DNA from: JAFAGX01 sp963759875
GTDB taxonomy: Bacteria; Acidobacteriota; Terriglobia; Terriglobales; Acidobacteriaceae
Length of the DNA: 64,000 bases
Assembly: GCA_963759875.1 (NCBI GenBank)
Contig: CAVXBB010000015.1
Coordinates: forward strand, 372,001-436,000
Reading direction: 5' to 3'
Shown piece after piece: positions 16,885-25,571 of the stretch (positions are counted from its first letter, which is position 1; each line of letters starts with the position of its first letter). The notes beneath the pieces were generated by a model that searched no databases, had not been told where the DNA came from, and was given only the letters and a program-made list of their open reading frames with translations. Position numbers and translations under genes: made by a program.

Positions 16885-17196
16885 ATGAAGGACGTTTATC
16901 GACTTTTGGAGCAAAAGGAAGCAGATCTTGCCCGTCTCCGCCGCGAAATCGAGGGTCTGCAATTTATTGCTTCGATGGACTGCACGACACAGGCAGTGCA
17001 ACAGGAACTGGCGACCTGGATTTGTTGCAAATGTAAGCGCCAGTATTCCCGCAGGGCAGCGGAAAGTGTGGATTGGAGCTGCGAGGATTGTGAAGTTCCA
17101 CTTCTTGACGCTAGCGGGCAGCAGTTTGAAGCAAAGAAGCGACGAAACCTGCTGCCGCAAACCGACAGAAAGCAGCGCGAGCGAAAAATGGCCTAG
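16885..17196 (+). CDS. Small coiled-coil protein with zinc-ribbon-like motif
   Basis: The 103-residue protein starts at 16885 (MKDVYRLLEQKEADLARLRR) behind GAGGAG. An N-terminal coiled coil (about 5-27) is followed by a four-cysteine motif (WICCKCKRQY, then SCEDCEVPL about 20 residues later), consistent with a zinc ribbon. The C-terminus is basic. I recall similar N-terminal coiled-coil stretches in small acidobacterial proteins. Function unknown; it lies between two flagellar clusters. Confidence 0.65.
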   Translation: MKDVYRLLEQKEADLARLRREIEGLQFIASMDCTTQAVQQELATWICCKCKRQYSRRAAESVDWSCEDCEVPLLDASGQQFEAKKRRNLLPQTDRKQRERKMA

Positions 17197-17295
17197 CGCC
17201 TTCCGTGATGAGAAAATGTCTAGGAGTCAAGGACGCAGACGGAACACCCGTATCAAAAGGTCAATTGGTGAAAAATCCCCCATCGCTCAATGACA

Positions 17296-17496
17296 TCAAT
17301 TCAGGGGTAGTGAGCCTTGTACTCGCCCGCTCGAACTCTTAGAACGATCCATTTCCCCGTAAAGCAGCATGATCTGATAGTGCCGCAAGTGGTACTCGAA
17401 GATTTCCTCATTATCCATCTTCGCCGGTTGCTTAAACATGTGGATTTGTTCGACGACGAGTTGCTCGATTTTCTGCTCAAGGCTGGGCGCAGGCAT
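17296..17496 (-). CDS. Small conserved-looking hypothetical protein
   Basis: The 66-residue frame from ATG 17496 has GGAG four bases before the start and a regular helical composition (MPAPSLEQKIEQLVVEQIHM, EEIFEYHLRHYQIMLLYGEM). An upstream TTG start is less likely. No membrane segment or known motif is visible. Position downstream of flgL suggests a possible link to the flagellar operon, but 244 bases separate them. Function unknown. Confidence 0.55.
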   Translation of the reverse strand: MPAPSLEQKIEQLVVEQIHMFKQPAKMDNEEIFEYHLRHYQIMLLYGEMDRSKSSSGRVQGSLPLN

Positions 17497-17740
17497 AGGA
17501 GACTCCGAGGCCAGAGAGAATTCAACAGTGGAGTTACTCCATTCTACACCTGAATATACAGGTCGTAGCTGGCGTAATATCTCAAAAGCGCTCAAAATTC
17601 CCTGTCGGATGCCGGTTTGTCTCTCATACTTAGAACCTTGCCAAGGCTGGGCGCAAGATCGAATTCAAGGCAGCACGATGCAGGGGTCATCACCCGGATC
17701 CAAGTCACAAGGGGTCGGCTGCGCGCGAGAGAGCACCCTC

Positions 17741-18634
17741 TTACTTCAGATAATCCAGAAGGCTTTGCGGAATAACTTTGGCGAGAGCCGCTAACGCTGC
17801 GCTCTGGGCAGTTTGGGTCTGTGCAAGATTGGTGGCTACCTGAGCCATATTGGCGCCTACCAGCGTGTTGTCTTCAGATTGCAGGTTCACTTGCTCCTGT
17901 TGCAGGAAGGACTGGTTGGAATTGAGCTGATCGATGGCGTTCCCATAGAAGACACGCTGATCGGACAAATAATTCAGTGCCGTACTGACCTGCGTGGTCG
18001 CGGTTCCGATATTGGTTGTGTTGCCACTTTGCAACGCGGTGACTAATTGCTGCAGGGCGCCGAATATGTCCCCACCCGCACCCTGGAAGATCTGGCTTCC
18101 GGGAACATTGACCTGGATGCTGCGGCCGTCGGCGATTTGGACGTTATTGGTCGCAACATTTCCGTTATAGATCACGCCGTCGGCCTGGGTGGCATCGAGA
18201 GCGAATGGAGGCGCGGTAGTCGCAGTGCCGCCGAAGATGTAACTTCCCTGATAGGAAACATTGGCGAGTTGCAAGATGCTTTGCTGGATGCCTTGCACCT
18301 GTTGCGCGATCGTTTGTTGATCCGAGGCAGACAAACCTCCGTTGGCGCCTTGTGTGCCCAGTGAAACTGCCTGATTGAGAGACGTAACCACTGAGCTGAG
18401 TGTCGAGTCTGCGGTCTGCAGCAGGCCTTCCAGGCTGCTGGTGTTCTGCAAATATTGATCCGTGCTGCTCTGCTGGGCTTGATTTTCAACGTCGGCGGCA
18501 GCCGCAGCGGGGTCATCCGAAGGCATGTTGACCCGCCTTCCGCTGGAGAGCTGTATCTCGGCCTGCTGTTGTTGCAGTTCAATTTGGTTGAGATTATTAA
18601 GAAGGTCAGGCGCGATATTGGGATTCACTCGCAT
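17741..18634 (-). CDS. flgL: Hook-filament junction protein FlgL
   Basis: The 297-residue HAP3 joins hook to filament. It shows the flagellin-like N-terminus (MRVNPNIAPDLLNNLNQIEL, LSSGRRVNMPSDDPAAA) and C-terminal helix (TNLAQTQTAQSAALAALAK). The ATG at 18634 is chosen; longer frames overlap flgK. It lies 4 bases after flgK and ends the flgM-flgN-flgK-flgL unit. Confidence 0.94.
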   Translation of the reverse strand: MRVNPNIAPDLLNNLNQIELQQQQAEIQLSSGRRVNMPSDDPAAAAADVENQAQQSSTDQYLQNTSSLEGLLQTADSTLSSVVTSLNQAVSLGTQGANGGLSASDQQTIAQQVQGIQQSILQLANVSYQGSYIFGGTATTAPPFALDATQADGVIYNGNVATNNVQIADGRSIQVNVPGSQIFQGAGGDIFGALQQLVTALQSGNTTNIGTATTQVSTALNYLSDQRVFYGNAIDQLNSNQSFLQQEQVNLQSEDNTLVGANMAQVATNLAQTQTAQSAALAALAKVIPQSLLDYLK

Positions 18635-18638
18635 AGGG

Positions 18639-20015
18639 TTACGGCGCTGCCGGCGCCGATGCTCCCATCTGCAGAACACTCTGCGTCAGTTCATCAACAG
18701 TGGTCACGATACGAGCCGCTGCCTCATACGCGCGCTGATAGCTCAGTAAATTGGTGGTTTCCTCGTCGATGGAGACGCCAGAAATCGAACCGAGCTGATC
18801 ATTGAGCTGGTTCAAGCTCACGGTGCTGGCGTTCACTTCGGCCTGCGCCTGCGAAGTAAGATTGCCGGTTAGTGACACAAGATTGGCGTAAGTATCGGTC
18901 GGATCAGCGCCTGCAGGAAGGGCTTGCGTTTGGACCCCCATCAAGTTTGCGATGTTGCCATTGCTTCCTGCAGTACCGTCGGAGCTGGCAGCGATCAGAC
19001 TGGGATTACTGAGTGCCACAGTCAGACTTGACGCAGCCCCGGGACCCGCGGTGACCGAAAACAGCGGCTGCCCTGCGTTGCCGTTGAGATCGAATCCTTG
19101 CCCCTGTGCGTTGTTAATAGCCGTAGCAAATTGGCTGGCAAAAGTGTCGACCGTATTGAGAATACCGGGAATGACCTGATCCCGCACCTGCAATGTGCCA
19201 CCCAGTTCGCCGCCCTGAAAGTTGCCGGTGATGTCCTGCCCTTGGGAGAGAACATGAGTCATGCCGTTGACGGTGGAAGTTTGCAGGGCAAAGCTCTGGT
19301 TTCCGGTCACCAGAGCTGCACCGCCCGCGGTCGTAATCGCGAACCCTTGCTCCGTCTGGATGACGTTGACGTCAGTTAACTGGGACAGTTGATCGATCAG
19401 CTGGTTTTCTTGATCCAGTGAAACTCCGGGATCCTGCCCCAGCTTTTGCATCTCTCCGACTTGACCATTGAGTTGAGCTATTTGCTGCGTCAGAGAATTG
19501 ATTTGAGAGACCTGTTGTCCAACCGATTGGTTCAGTCCGGACTGGATCGTGTCGAGATTGCTTTCCGTCTGGTGGAAGTCACTGGCAAGGTTTTGTGCGG
19601 CTGTGAGGACTGCTTGGCGCTGCGGAACGCTGGTTGGATCAGTAGAAAGCTGATTAATACTATTGAAAAAAGATGTGAGGTCGGCGCCGAGTCCCTGGGT
19701 AGGATCGGAAAACAAAGCTTGCACCTGCTGCAAGGCGTTGTACTGCGCCTGGGCGCTGCTCTGTTGTTGGGTTTCTTCTGAAATGCGCAGCTCCAGCATC
19801 TGGTCGCGAATGCTTTGCACCTGTTCCAGTACCACCCCATTGCCGTAACTGAGATTGCCTTCTTCCGTGGGCGTCGTTTCCGAAAGAATAGCTTGCTCGC
19901 GAGAGTACCCGGGCGTATTGGCGTTTGAAATATTGTTGGTAGTGACGTCCAGCGCTCCCTGGGTGGCGTCGAGCGACTGCTGCGCCATGTACATGATTCC
20001 GGTCAAGCCAGGCAT
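18639..20015 (-). CDS. flgK: Hook-filament junction protein FlgK
   Basis: The 458-residue HAP1 has the rod/hook N-terminal motif (ALDVTTNNISNANTPGYSRE) and the C-terminal helix (EETTNLLSYQRAYEAAARIV). The middle includes LTQQIAQLNGQVGEMQ and DQENQLIDQLSQL typical of FlgK. It follows flgN by 4 bases. Confidence 0.96.
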   Translation of the reverse strand: MPGLTGIMYMAQQSLDATQGALDVTTNNISNANTPGYSREQAILSETTPTEEGNLSYGNGVVLEQVQSIRDQMLELRISEETQQQSSAQAQYNALQQVQALFSDPTQGLGADLTSFFNSINQLSTDPTSVPQRQAVLTAAQNLASDFHQTESNLDTIQSGLNQSVGQQVSQINSLTQQIAQLNGQVGEMQKLGQDPGVSLDQENQLIDQLSQLTDVNVIQTEQGFAITTAGGAALVTGNQSFALQTSTVNGMTHVLSQGQDITGNFQGGELGGTLQVRDQVIPGILNTVDTFASQFATAINNAQGQGFDLNGNAGQPLFSVTAGPGAASSLTVALSNPSLIAASSDGTAGSNGNIANLMGVQTQALPAGADPTDTYANLVSLTGNLTSQAQAEVNASTVSLNQLNDQLGSISGVSIDEETTNLLSYQRAYEAAARIVTTVDELTQSVLQMGASAPAAP

Positions 20016-20019
20016 TGCG

Positions 20020-20415
20020 TTATCCCTCGCACGACCAAGTGTGACGTTCCCGCAGAGCGGGGTCTTTGCCGTAGACCTGCCCGAAGTTGCGGTACAGGGT
20101 AGCCATCAACCCACACGATCTTTGCGAGCGCTTCAAAACCGCTGCATAAACGCGATTGAGTTCAGCCAAGGCACAGATTTCTTCGATCAGACTTGATTGT
20201 TCTGGGGAGGGCAGCTTGCCTGCGCGCTTAGCAGCATAGTCCCAGTCGGCGCTATTGATCTCCTGGCAGAGCGTCTCCTGAGCGGCGACGCTAGCTCGAA
20301 GTTGCTCAAGATCGCTGCGTTCAATGGCAGAAATCGCTGAGGAAATCTGCTGACACAATGTGCGCACCTGAACGAGATGCTTCTCGTGCAGTTCTTTCTC
20401 GTTCAATTTGGACAT
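20020..20415 (-). CDS. flgN: FlgN-like flagellar export chaperone
   Basis: The 131-residue helical protein matches FlgN in size and position (between flgM and flgK). FlgN keeps FlgK and FlgL unfolded for export. The sequence is mainly predicted helix with QVRTLCQQISSAISAIERSD near the start. Sequence similarity in this family is low, so the call relies on context. Confidence 0.8.
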   Translation of the reverse strand: MSKLNEKELHEKHLVQVRTLCQQISSAISAIERSDLEQLRASVAAQETLCQEINSADWDYAAKRAGKLPSPEQSSLIEEICALAELNRVYAAVLKRSQRSCGLMATLYRNFGQVYGKDPALRERHTWSCEG

Positions 20416-20445
20416 GATTCGTCTCTATCTGGTTCCTACGGCCGT

Positions 20446-20724
20446 TTACCGCTCCGGACTCATAATCGCGTCAGCAATTGCCTTCGGATCGATTTGATAC
20501 TGTCCGCTCTCGATCTGCTGCCGCAAGCTATCCACCTTTTCCTGGCGAATCTCAGGGGATTGCAAAGCCCGGCTGGCAAGCGCGCTCAAGCTGACGGTGT
20601 CGCTTGAGAAAGCATCGCTGCTTTGAGCACCTTCGACCGACTTCGCATTCGAGGAAACTGCGGAGTCCGCTGCCCTTTCACTGGCTACGCCCTCCGGAAC
20701 GGGTGTGTTTAGTCCAATTCTCAT
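20446..20724 (-). CDS. flgM: Anti-sigma-28 factor FlgM (copy 1)
   Basis: The 92-residue protein has a disordered N-terminus and the FlgM C-terminal sigma-binding region (VSLSALASRAL, SPEIRQEKVDSLRQQIESGQ, YQIDPKAIADAIM). The ATG at 20724 follows GAGGCGAG. FlgM holds FliA until the hook is complete and then is exported. A sigma-28 promoter lies 35 bases upstream, giving the classic negative loop. A second FlgM-like gene lies at 49780. Confidence 0.93.
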   Translation of the reverse strand: MRIGLNTPVPEGVASERAADSAVSSNAKSVEGAQSSDAFSSDTVSLSALASRALQSPEIRQEKVDSLRQQIESGQYQIDPKAIADAIMSPER

Positions 20725-20758
20725 AAACTCGCCTCGCGGTTCATTTAACGCCAATAGC

Positions 20759-20786
20759 TAATCGGCACTTCCGGCCCAAAACTTTA
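20759..20786 (-). promoter_or_regulatory. Sigma-28 (FliA) promoter of flgM-flgN-flgK-flgL
   Basis: The minus strand reads TAAAGTTT, 12 bases, GCCGATTA, identical in both boxes and spacing to the motA promoter at 7354. It lies between flgJ and flgM, so the late genes can be transcribed separately from the flgF-flgJ basal-body genes. Confidence 0.9.
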
Positions 20787-20819
20787 GTGTGGGTAGCAAT
20801 TATTCCGTGCCCCACGTAA

Positions 20820-21161
20820 CTACTTTGTATTCTGTGCTTTGCCAAGCTCCTGAGCCTCCAAGCCTTGCCCGGATGCGCGATGAGATTGTGCCTTCAGTAA
20901 TTGTTTGCTGATCATGCTGGCGATTCCGAACCCGCCGGTCCTGCTTAAACCCTGAGCCAGAGTCTGACAGGCAATGCTCTGAAATTGATCGTGAGCAGAA
21001 TCATTTTCTTGATCCGGATCGGTCCCCGGCACGGTGCCGAACGATTTCTCCGCTTGCTCGAGCCACTGCCCAATCAGAATGCTCTCGAAATCCTTGGCCG
21101 CTTTGTTGATCTTGGATGGATCGTTTTGGGCGGCTCCGTCGCGCAAACCCTGCGTGGCCAA
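20820..21161 (-). CDS. flgJ: Rod assembly protein FlgJ (rod-binding domain only)
   Basis: The 113-residue protein matches the N-terminal rod-binding domain of FlgJ (KINKAAKDFESILIGQWLEQ, ACQTLAQGLSRTGGFGIASM). The C-terminal muramidase of enterobacterial FlgJ is absent, as in many phyla. No ATG exists in frame; the TTG at 21161 has AAGGAG only two bases upstream, so the exact start is uncertain. It lies between flgI and flgM. Confidence 0.88.
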   Translation of the reverse strand: MATQGLRDGAAQNDPSKINKAAKDFESILIGQWLEQAEKSFGTVPGTDPDQENDSAHDQFQSIACQTLAQGLSRTGGFGIASMISKQLLKAQSHRASGQGLEAQELGKAQNTK

Positions 21162-21229
21162 ATCTCCTTTGCCTGGCTGAGGCTCTGGCCTGTTGCCGTG
21201 GGATTTGTGATGCGCAAATCACCCATAAG

Positions 21230-22522
21230 TTAGAGGACCTCCAACTCCGCCTGCAATCCGCCGGCGGCCTTGATAGCTTGAAGTATTGCCACGATGTCCC
21301 GCGCTGTTGCCCCCATGGCGTGAAGACCGGTGATTAACTCTTCCACGCTGGCACCCTCTTTCAGTTCAATCGAGCGCGCCGGGCCCTCATGCGCTTTCAG
21401 CTCTGTGTCCGGGACAACCACGGTCTGTCCACTCTTTGAAAATGGGGCGGGCTGCGACACAGAAAAAGTGGTGGTCACTTCGACGGTTAGGTCCCCATGG
21501 AGAACGGAAACTGGAGAAAGTTTCACATCTCCACCCATCACGATTGTGCCGGTGCGCTCGTTCATTACCACTTTCGCCGGAGGATGAACAGTAACATTCA
21601 GGTTTTGCACTTGCGAAATCAAGGTTGGCACCGAGGAAACCCCAGATTGAGCGATGTCGACATCGATATGGCGGCTGTCGAGTGCGGCAGCTAAGGGCTT
21701 TCCGAATTCATGATTGATCGCGGAGGCGACATCATGTGCGGCCGTAAAGTCAGGCTCGCGCAAGGAGAATGACAGGATTTTGAGTTGGCTCAGATCCAGA
21801 GACGCACCGCGCTCAACGATTCCACCGGATGGAACCCGCCCGACGGTCACATGATTCACTTCTTTGGCATTTCCGTTTCCTCCGACCGTGTAGCCACCTA
21901 AGGTTAACGCTCCTTGCGCCTCTGCATAAACTTGGCCGTCAGCAGCATGAAGCGAAGTTAGCAAGAGGACTCCGCCCTCCAAACTTTTGGCGTCACCAAC
22001 TGAGGATACGGTTACGTCGAGCGTAGTTCCGGGACGAGCAAACGGAGGAAGCGAGGCGGTAACCATGACTGCAGCGACATTCCGGACTTGCACTGTAGCG
22101 GCAGGAATCTGAAGTCCTAAACGTTGAAGCACATTGGCGAGCGTCTGTGTGGTGAAGAGCGTCTGCTGGCTGTCTCCTGTTCTCTTAAGTCCCACGACAA
22201 CGCCGTAGCCAATTAGCGGGTTATCACGGATCCCCTCGATAGTTGTAATGTCGCGAACCATAACGTGCCGGACATCCTGGCCCGTGGTGGAAGTCTCCTC
22301 CGCGGCGGTGAAGGTCGCCAGAAACGCTGTGCAGATTAGGATCGTCAAAAAGAGGGACTTACTATTGCCGTAATTTGAGAGGAAAGCGAGCCAAGCGCGC
22401 GATTTAACAACTCGCAAAAAACGCGAGTTGTTCGCGCGGCTCGCCCAGATCCTTCGCTGCGCAAAAGAGGCTTGCTCAGGATGACAATGCCCTTGGCTTG
22501 TCCTCACCAGGTGAGCAGCCAT
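21230..22522 (-). CDS. flgI: Flagellar P-ring protein FlgI with repeat-derived 5' end
   Basis: FlgI forms the periplasmic P ring. The core is complete from about residue 80 (DNPLIGYGVVVGLKRTGDSQ, VMVTASLPPFARPG, GGYTVGG, MNERTGTIVMGG, ending LQAIKAAGGLQAELEVL). A hydrophobic signal-like segment (SLFLTILICTAFLATFTAAE) sits at about 56-75. The preceding 50 residues are translated from an interspersed palindromic repeat, so the only in-frame ATG is inside the end of flgH (22522). A TTG at 22348 is an alternative start that leaves a short signal peptide. Confidence 0.9.
   Translation of the reverse strand: MAAHLVRTSQGHCHPEQASFAQRRIWASRANNSRFLRVVKSRAWLAFLSNYGNSKSLFLTILICTAFLATFTAAEETSTTGQDVRHVMVRDITTIEGIRDNPLIGYGVVVGLKRTGDSQQTLFTTQTLANVLQRLGLQIPAATVQVRNVAAVMVTASLPPFARPGTTLDVTVSSVGDAKSLEGGVLLLTSLHAADGQVYAEAQGALTLGGYTVGGNGNAKEVNHVTVGRVPSGGIVERGASLDLSQLKILSFSLREPDFTAAHDVASAINHEFGKPLAAALDSRHIDVDIAQSGVSSVPTLISQVQNLNVTVHPPAKVVMNERTGTIVMGGDVKLSPVSVLHGDLTVEVTTTFSVSQPAPFSKSGQTVVVPDTELKAHEGPARSIELKEGASVEELITGLHAMGATARDIVAILQAIKAAGGLQAELEVL
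22386..22487. repeat. Interspersed palindromic repeat at the flgH-flgI junction
   Basis: The element combines a long imperfect palindrome (outer arms GCGAGCC 22386-22392 and GGCTCGC 22438-22444, inner 10-bp arms AACAACTCGC/GCGAGTTGTT) with a segment reading AGATCCTTCGCTGCGC to CTCAGGATGACA. The latter is the TGTCATCCTGAGC...GCGAAGGATCT type I recall as dispersed in soil bacterial genomes. It keeps the flgI frame open. Confidence 0.7.
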
Positions 22523-23220
22523 AGCAGCCCCCGAATGATGGGATTGGGGCGGCCGATAGAATCGGAAACCACGCCCTTGCCCTTCAGTTCAATCTCCAAA
22601 TTGGCCAACGCCGTTGCAGGCGCGGTATTGCTGGGGCCTACGTCTCCCGGACGCAACACGCCGCGGACGATCAGGTCTTCATGCTGGCTGTTAATGAGTA
22701 TCTTGCGTTCTGCCTCGACAACCATGTTGCCGCTTGAGAGTACAGCAATAACGTGAGCCGAAACCGTGGCCGTCACGTTGGAGCCGGCTGACGTCTCCCC
22801 TTGCCCTTTCAGTTGTTTGGCAGAGTTCATCCCTAGAAGGGGATTTACCGGACCGGATTTCAATTGTCCCGGAACGCCGGTAATCGCAGAGCTAGCCTGA
22901 AAAGTTCTTTGAGTATTCACATCGCCTGTCGAGGAGGCTGCGGTGGTCTCAGCCACCAGGAGTGTCACAACGTCGCCGACGTGACGTGCTTTGTAGTCTG
23001 ACGCCATGTCCGTAAAGACACTGTCAGGCAGATACAAGCTTCCGAGTGTCGGGACCGCCTGAGTGGAAGGCATGCCCTGCTCCATGCGGGCGATGTAATC
23101 CTGCCGTAGTTGCTGAGAATCCGGTTTTGTTTTTTTATCAGCCTGGGCATTGGTGGACCATGCAAGCAGACCGATTAAAGCGGCGCAGGTGGCGCGAATA
23201 CAACGGTCAGTTCTAATCAC
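22504..23220 (-). CDS. flgH: Flagellar L-ring protein FlgH
   Basis: The 238-residue protein has FlgH motifs (GSLYLPDSVFTDMASDYKAR, VGDVVTLLVAETT, GNMVVEAERKILINSQHEDL, VRGVLRPGDV). FlgH is usually an outer-membrane lipoprotein, but here the signal peptide (ALIGLLAWSTNAQADKK) has no cysteine at the cleavage site; the only N-terminal cysteines are at residues 7 and 12, before the hydrophobic core. Its start overlaps the flgA stop. Confidence 0.93.
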   Translation of the reverse strand: MIRTDRCIRATCAALIGLLAWSTNAQADKKTKPDSQQLRQDYIARMEQGMPSTQAVPTLGSLYLPDSVFTDMASDYKARHVGDVVTLLVAETTAASSTGDVNTQRTFQASSAITGVPGQLKSGPVNPLLGMNSAKQLKGQGETSAGSNVTATVSAHVIAVLSSGNMVVEAERKILINSQHEDLIVRGVLRPGDVGPSNTAPATALANLEIELKGKGVVSDSIGRPNPIIRGLLWLLTW

Positions 23221-23786
23221 AAACTGCCCCTCAATAAGCGCGGTGCGACAACTTCCCCTCGATACAACCGTTTGCCATCATTGCTGCGGACGCGAACGGT
23301 TTGCCCGCGCAAACCGTTTTGCAGGCAGATCACCGGCATGCTGATGCGGGAATCGGTCGTTTCCAGAATCAGAGTTGCGTGGTCGCCGCTATGCACCAAC
23401 TGGGCTGACAGAATGTCTTGCGCTCGACCGTTCAGCGAAGCGAACTGTAGCTGCGCCGGCGATCCATTGCCGATTTTTATGCGGTGCACCAATACATAAA
23501 ACGGCAAGCATTCGCGACGGTCTCGGCAGCGCAGTTGGACTCGGGCCTCTCCGCTGGTCGCGGGACTGGTCGCGACCACTTGCAAAACCGCATCCGATGT
23601 TGTGGCGCTAAACTCGGAAAGAAACTCGACCTGAGAACGGAGAACGTAAACTCCTGCCGATGTGATGGCTTTGGCCACGCGTTCTTGCGTGATTAAAGTT
23701 CTCTGCGCGTTTTGGCCAACCGCTAACTGCACCAGAGTCGGAAACAGAATGAGCAGCAAAGTCAGTTTTTCAACTTTCTCAGACAT
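23217..23786 (-). CDS. flgA: P-ring chaperone FlgA
   Basis: The 189-residue periplasmic protein has a signal peptide (LTLLLILFPTLVQLAVGQ) and a C-terminal SAF-like domain (LVHSGDHATLILETTDSRIS, GLRGQTVRVRSNDGKRLYRG). FlgA assists FlgI polymerisation into the P ring. It lies between flgG and flgH with a 4-base overlap to flgH. Confidence 0.9.
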   Translation of the reverse strand: MSEKVEKLTLLLILFPTLVQLAVGQNAQRTLITQERVAKAITSAGVYVLRSQVEFLSEFSATTSDAVLQVVATSPATSGEARVQLRCRDRRECLPFYVLVHRIKIGNGSPAQLQFASLNGRAQDILSAQLVHSGDHATLILETTDSRISMPVICLQNGLRGQTVRVRSNDGKRLYRGEVVAPRLLRGSL

Positions 23787-23797
23787 TCGATCCTCGA

Positions 23798-24589
23798 TTA
23801 ACGGCCGATGGTGCTCAAATCCTGCAGCATTTGATCGGCGGAAGTGACCACGCGTGAATTTGCTTCGTAAGATCGTTGCGCCACGATCATGTTGACAAAT
23901 TCCTGAACCACGTCCACGTTGGATTGCTCTAGCATGCCCTGTTGGATCGTGCCCAATCCCTCGGCTGATCCTGGGGCACCGATAATCGGATCGCCAGAGG
24001 CGGTCGTCGCCAGATAAAGATTGTTGCCGACGCTGTTCAGCCCTCCGGGATTTGGGAACATCGCAAGCTGAATGGCTCCGACTTGCGATGCGTTAGTCTG
24101 CCCAGCCTGTGTGACTGAAACGGTGCCGTCAGAGCCGATGGTGACGGTAGTCGCGTTGGCCGGGATCGTGACATTCGGCTGCAGGGGATTTCCGTTGGCG
24201 GTAACGATATTGCCCTGAGCATCCAGGTGAAAAGAACCAGATCGCGTGTATGCGATGGTGCCGTCCGGCTGTGTCACCTGAAAAAAGCCGAGTCCCTGGA
24301 TGGCAAGGTCGAGAGGGTTGCCGGTAGCGCTGAAATCGCCTTGCGTTTGCACGATCTCCGACGCTGCGGGCATAGTTCCGAGGCCAACCTGGAGACCGGC
24401 CGCGATTGTGGTTTGCTGAGTGGCTGCGGCGCCGGGCATGATAACGTTCTGATAAACCAGATCCGAAAATTGCAGGCGGCGCGAATGAAACCCGGATGTG
24501 CTCGAGTTCGACAGATTATTCGCGATATTGTCGAGGTTAAGTTGCTGCGCCGACATTCCGCTCGCTGCTGTATAAAGTGCACGAAGCAT
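23798..24589 (-). CDS. flgG: Distal rod protein FlgG
   Basis: The 263-residue rod protein begins MLRALYTAASGMSAQQLNLD behind AGGAG, with the rod motif NIANNLSNSSTSGFHSRRL, the FlgG motif AIQGLGFFQV and the C-terminal EQSNVDVVQEFVNMIVAQRS. It forms the distal rod in the periplasm and follows flgF by 10 bases. Confidence 0.97.
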   Translation of the reverse strand: MLRALYTAASGMSAQQLNLDNIANNLSNSSTSGFHSRRLQFSDLVYQNVIMPGAAATQQTTIAAGLQVGLGTMPAASEIVQTQGDFSATGNPLDLAIQGLGFFQVTQPDGTIAYTRSGSFHLDAQGNIVTANGNPLQPNVTIPANATTVTIGSDGTVSVTQAGQTNASQVGAIQLAMFPNPGGLNSVGNNLYLATTASGDPIIGAPGSAEGLGTIQQGMLEQSNVDVVQEFVNMIVAQRSYEANSRVVTSADQMLQDLSTIGR

Positions 24590-24599
24590 GATCAGCTCC

Positions 24600-25352
24600 T
24601 TACTGAGAGTTGTTCGAAACCTTCGGTAGTTCTTGAGCTGCAACCTGGTTCATATCGGTGTGAAATAGCGACAAGGCCCGCTGCATCAATTCGGCATATC
24701 GCTGAACCGTCACTAACTCGACCGCGCTCGCTACCGGATTCACATTCGAGGCTTCGAGTGTCCCTTGTTGAATGCTGGCCTGGGGAGCGGGAACGGCACT
24801 TTGCTCCGGGGCCGAATAGTAAGTTCTGCCCAAACTCTCGATGGGGGTTCCCGGTGGAAAATTAACGACCTTCAGTTTGCCGGCGAGCGCTCCATTCACA
24901 GAAATCGTGCCATCGGCGCTGACCGATACCGGGGCGCCTACAATCGGTATGGGGCGGCCATTCTCACCGATAACCGGATCTCCGTCTGCCGTCACCAATT
25001 GGTCTTTCGCTGAAACATGAAAGTTGCCATTTCGCGTGAAGACGTCACCCGAAGCGGTTTTTACGACAAAAAATCCCGCGCCCTGAATGCCGAAGTCGAG
25101 ATCGTTGCCGGTATGGTCGAGATTGCCTTGCGACAGATCGATCTCGTTGCCACCGAGAACCGAATAGTTATTCACCGCATAGTTCAGATTCGAAATGGGG
25201 AAGATTGAGGACGTTGCTAGCAGTGAACGAAACACGTTGTGCCCAGCGCGGTAACCTGGAGTACTGACATTGGCCAGATTATTCGCGACCGAATCAAGCG
25301 CCTGACTGCGGGCCAACAGTGCCGTGCAGGCTGCGTAGAAGCCACTGTCCAT
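24600..25352 (-). CDS. flgF: Proximal rod protein FlgF
   Basis: The 250-residue protein (ATG at 25352, AGGGGA upstream) has the rod motif SVANNLANVSTPGYRAGHNV, the FlgF/FlgG-type GIQGAGFFVV and a C-terminal EASNVNPVASAVELVTVQR. It is the first gene of the basal-body operon flgF-flgG-flgA-flgH-flgI-flgJ, preceded by a sigma-54-type site. Confidence 0.94.
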   Translation of the reverse strand: MDSGFYAACTALLARSQALDSVANNLANVSTPGYRAGHNVFRSLLATSSIFPISNLNYAVNNYSVLGGNEIDLSQGNLDHTGNDLDFGIQGAGFFVVKTASGDVFTRNGNFHVSAKDQLVTADGDPVIGENGRPIPIVGAPVSVSADGTISVNGALAGKLKVVNFPPGTPIESLGRTYYSAPEQSAVPAPQASIQQGTLEASNVNPVASAVELVTVQRYAELMQRALSLFHTDMNQVAAQELPKVSNNSQ

Positions 25353-25373
25353 AGAATCCCCTGGGCAGACTGG

Positions 25374-25389
25374 AGCACGGCGTAGGCCA
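25374..25389 (-). promoter_or_regulatory. Putative sigma-54 promoter of flgF operon
   Basis: The minus strand reads TGGCCTACGCCGTGCT: GG-N10-GC, TGGC at -24 and GTGCT at -12. The predicted start at about 25363 leaves an 11-base leader that just contains the AGGGGA ribosome site. Confidence 0.5.
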
Positions 25390-25571
25390 GTTCCGAGCAC
25401 CATCAGATCGCCGCAAGTGATTGAACGGCGCGCAGCGAGACCTGCAAAATGAGAGACAGATTAGCAACAGAAGAGCGAGAACGGTGCAGGGCTTCGGAAC
25501 TAATCAGGATTTCTAACTTTTACGCATTGTCCTCAGCGGCGCTCCCGCAGAGCTTACCGACACCTGGTTAC

